Shown here: positions 5,330-5,602 of the stretch, in pieces
Position numbering within the stretch: the stretch's first letter is position 1
How the letters are laid out: each line of letters begins with the position of its first letter
NCBI GenBank assembly: GCA_964615975.1
Contig: CAZTTH010000108.1
Span: 1-5,602, forward strand
DNA length: 5,602 bases
DNA from: CAZTTH01 sp964615975
GTDB taxonomy: Bacteria; Verrucomicrobiota; Lentisphaeria; JABSQK01; JAJFLO01
Direction of reading: 5' to 3'
Made by a program: the position numbers and the translations under genes
Notes under the pieces: generated by a model
The model's input: only the letters and a program-made list of their open reading frames with translations
Databases searched by the model: none
Told to the model about the DNA's origin: nothing

Positions 5330-5405
5330 GCCAGCATAGCTCAGTTGGTAGAGCAGCGCACTTGTAATGCGCAGGTCGCCGGTTCGAGTCCGGTCGCTGG
5401 CTCCA
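5330..5405 (+). tRNA. tRNA-Thr, anticodon TGT, CCA encoded
   Basis: A 76-base cloverleaf folds cleanly. The D arm is GCTC/GAGC with loop AGTTGGTA. The anticodon stem GCGCA/TGCGC carries the loop CTTGTAA, giving anticodon TGT at 5363-5365, which reads ACA (and other ACN by wobble). The variable loop is AGGTC, and the T arm GCCGG/CCGGT carries the loop TTCGAGT. Discriminator base T73 is followed by an encoded CCA. The acceptor stem GCCAGCA/CGCTGGC pairs at six of seven positions; the seventh is an A-C mismatch, next to a G-T pair closing the T stem, so the junction of the two helices is weak. All conserved bases (T8, A14, G18-G19, T33, TTC, A58-equivalent region) look normal, so I regard it as functional. 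The mobile-looking TA operon starts about 210 bases upstream in the opposite direction. Confidence 0.95.
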
Positions 5406-5449
5406 TTCCTTTTCCATTAGCACCGCTCAGAAATGGATTCCCACGCTGC

Positions 5450-5508
5450 TTTCCTGAAACTCCAGGGCGTGTATCTATGAAGTTTCCATTCCCCCACTCA
5501 TCAGGAAA
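5450..5508. repeat. 8-bp inverted repeat between tRNA-Thr and the converging gene
   Basis: TTTCCTGA (5450-5457) and TCAGGAAA (5501-5508) are perfectly complementary, 43 bases apart. Inside them GAAACT (5456-5461) and AGTTTC (5481-5486) form a second, overlapping inverted pair. These could contribute to 3'-end structure of one of the converging transcripts, but there is no T-tract and no strong GC stem, so I do not call a terminator. Confidence 0.3.
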
Positions 5509-5516
5509 AGTCGATT

Positions 5517-5602
5517 TCAATGCTTTAATTCGCGGAAATAGGGCCGCCCGGTAATGCGGTCGACATTGATAATCAGGCGATAACTGTCGGCGATCAACAG
5601 TT
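5517..5602 (-). CDS. C-terminal end of an unidentified gene (continues beyond right edge)
   Basis: On the minus strand a frame open to the window edge encodes 27 residues beginning LLIADSYRLIINVD, ending GRPYFRELKH, and then TGA (5519-5517). The stretch alternates hydrophobic and charged residues like a buried strand followed by a basic loop. Its codon choice (third positions mostly G or C) matches the helicase gene rather than the AT-rich neighbours, so I take it as a real C-terminus. I do not recognise the family from so few residues. It converges with the tRNA gene, with 111 bases between them. Confidence 0.55.
   Translation of the reverse strand, partial: LLIADSYRLIINVDRITGRPYFRELKH

Noticed and set aside
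5380..5405. Attachment site at the tRNA 3' end
   Set aside because: No second copy of the tRNA 3' end was found elsewhere in the window and no integrase gene is present.
5406..5440. Rho-independent terminator for tRNA-Thr (TCCATT...AATGGA)
   Set aside because: The stem is only six AT-rich pairs with a 13-base loop and no following T-tract.
5303..5554. 83-codon frame across the tRNA containing SIAQLVEQRTCNAQVAGSSPVAG
   Set aside because: This is the familiar false translation of a tRNA gene, not a protein.

Overview
The window reads as a piece of a Gram-negative-type bacterial chromosome. It carries an accessory patch of small, AT-rich genes set among GC-richer, housekeeping-like genes. The threonine tRNA encodes its own CCA end and has T at the discriminator position. 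The promoters are sigma-70-like, and the helicase is of the MrfA/YprA (DEAD/DEAH plus DUF1998) type. None of this fixes the taxon; a proteobacterial or desulfobacterial host would fit, but that is inference.

Left part (1-1080). The window opens inside the C-terminal part of a membrane protein, with two hydrophobic segments followed by a soluble tail. Nine bases later a second gene starts (609), but after about 20 convincing codons it runs into a ~110-bp element bounded by GGGGTCACA-type inverted repeats, with a 15-bp imperfect hairpin near its right end. This looks like a small mobile or REP/MITE-like element that cut off the gene. The next ~300 bases are AT-rich and hold no gene I can support.

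Middle-left (1021-1901). A 106-aa protein and a 176-aa nucleotidyltransferase-fold protein (DUF6036-like) overlap by 32 bases behind a plausible promoter that contains a small palindrome. The layout is that of a toxin-antitoxin or other two-gene accessory module. I infer this from architecture and do not know it.

Middle-right (2045-5119, minus strand). A BrnT-like toxin gene (TTG start, strong Shine-Dalgarno) overlaps its 66-aa antitoxin gene by four bases. A 24-bp palindrome covers the promoter, which is what autoregulation by the TA complex would need. Eighty-one bases further on, in the same direction, lies a complete 817-aa MrfA-like DNA helicase with all helicase motifs and a C-terminal four-cysteine cluster. 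No clear terminator separates it from the TA pair, so read-through is possible. The helicase converges on the nucleotidyltransferase gene.

Right part (5120-5602). A tRNA-Thr(TGT) on the plus strand has its own good promoter. It has an unusual A-C mismatch at the last acceptor pair. At the right edge the C-terminal end of another minus-strand gene enters the window. There is no CRISPR array, rRNA or complete transposase gene.
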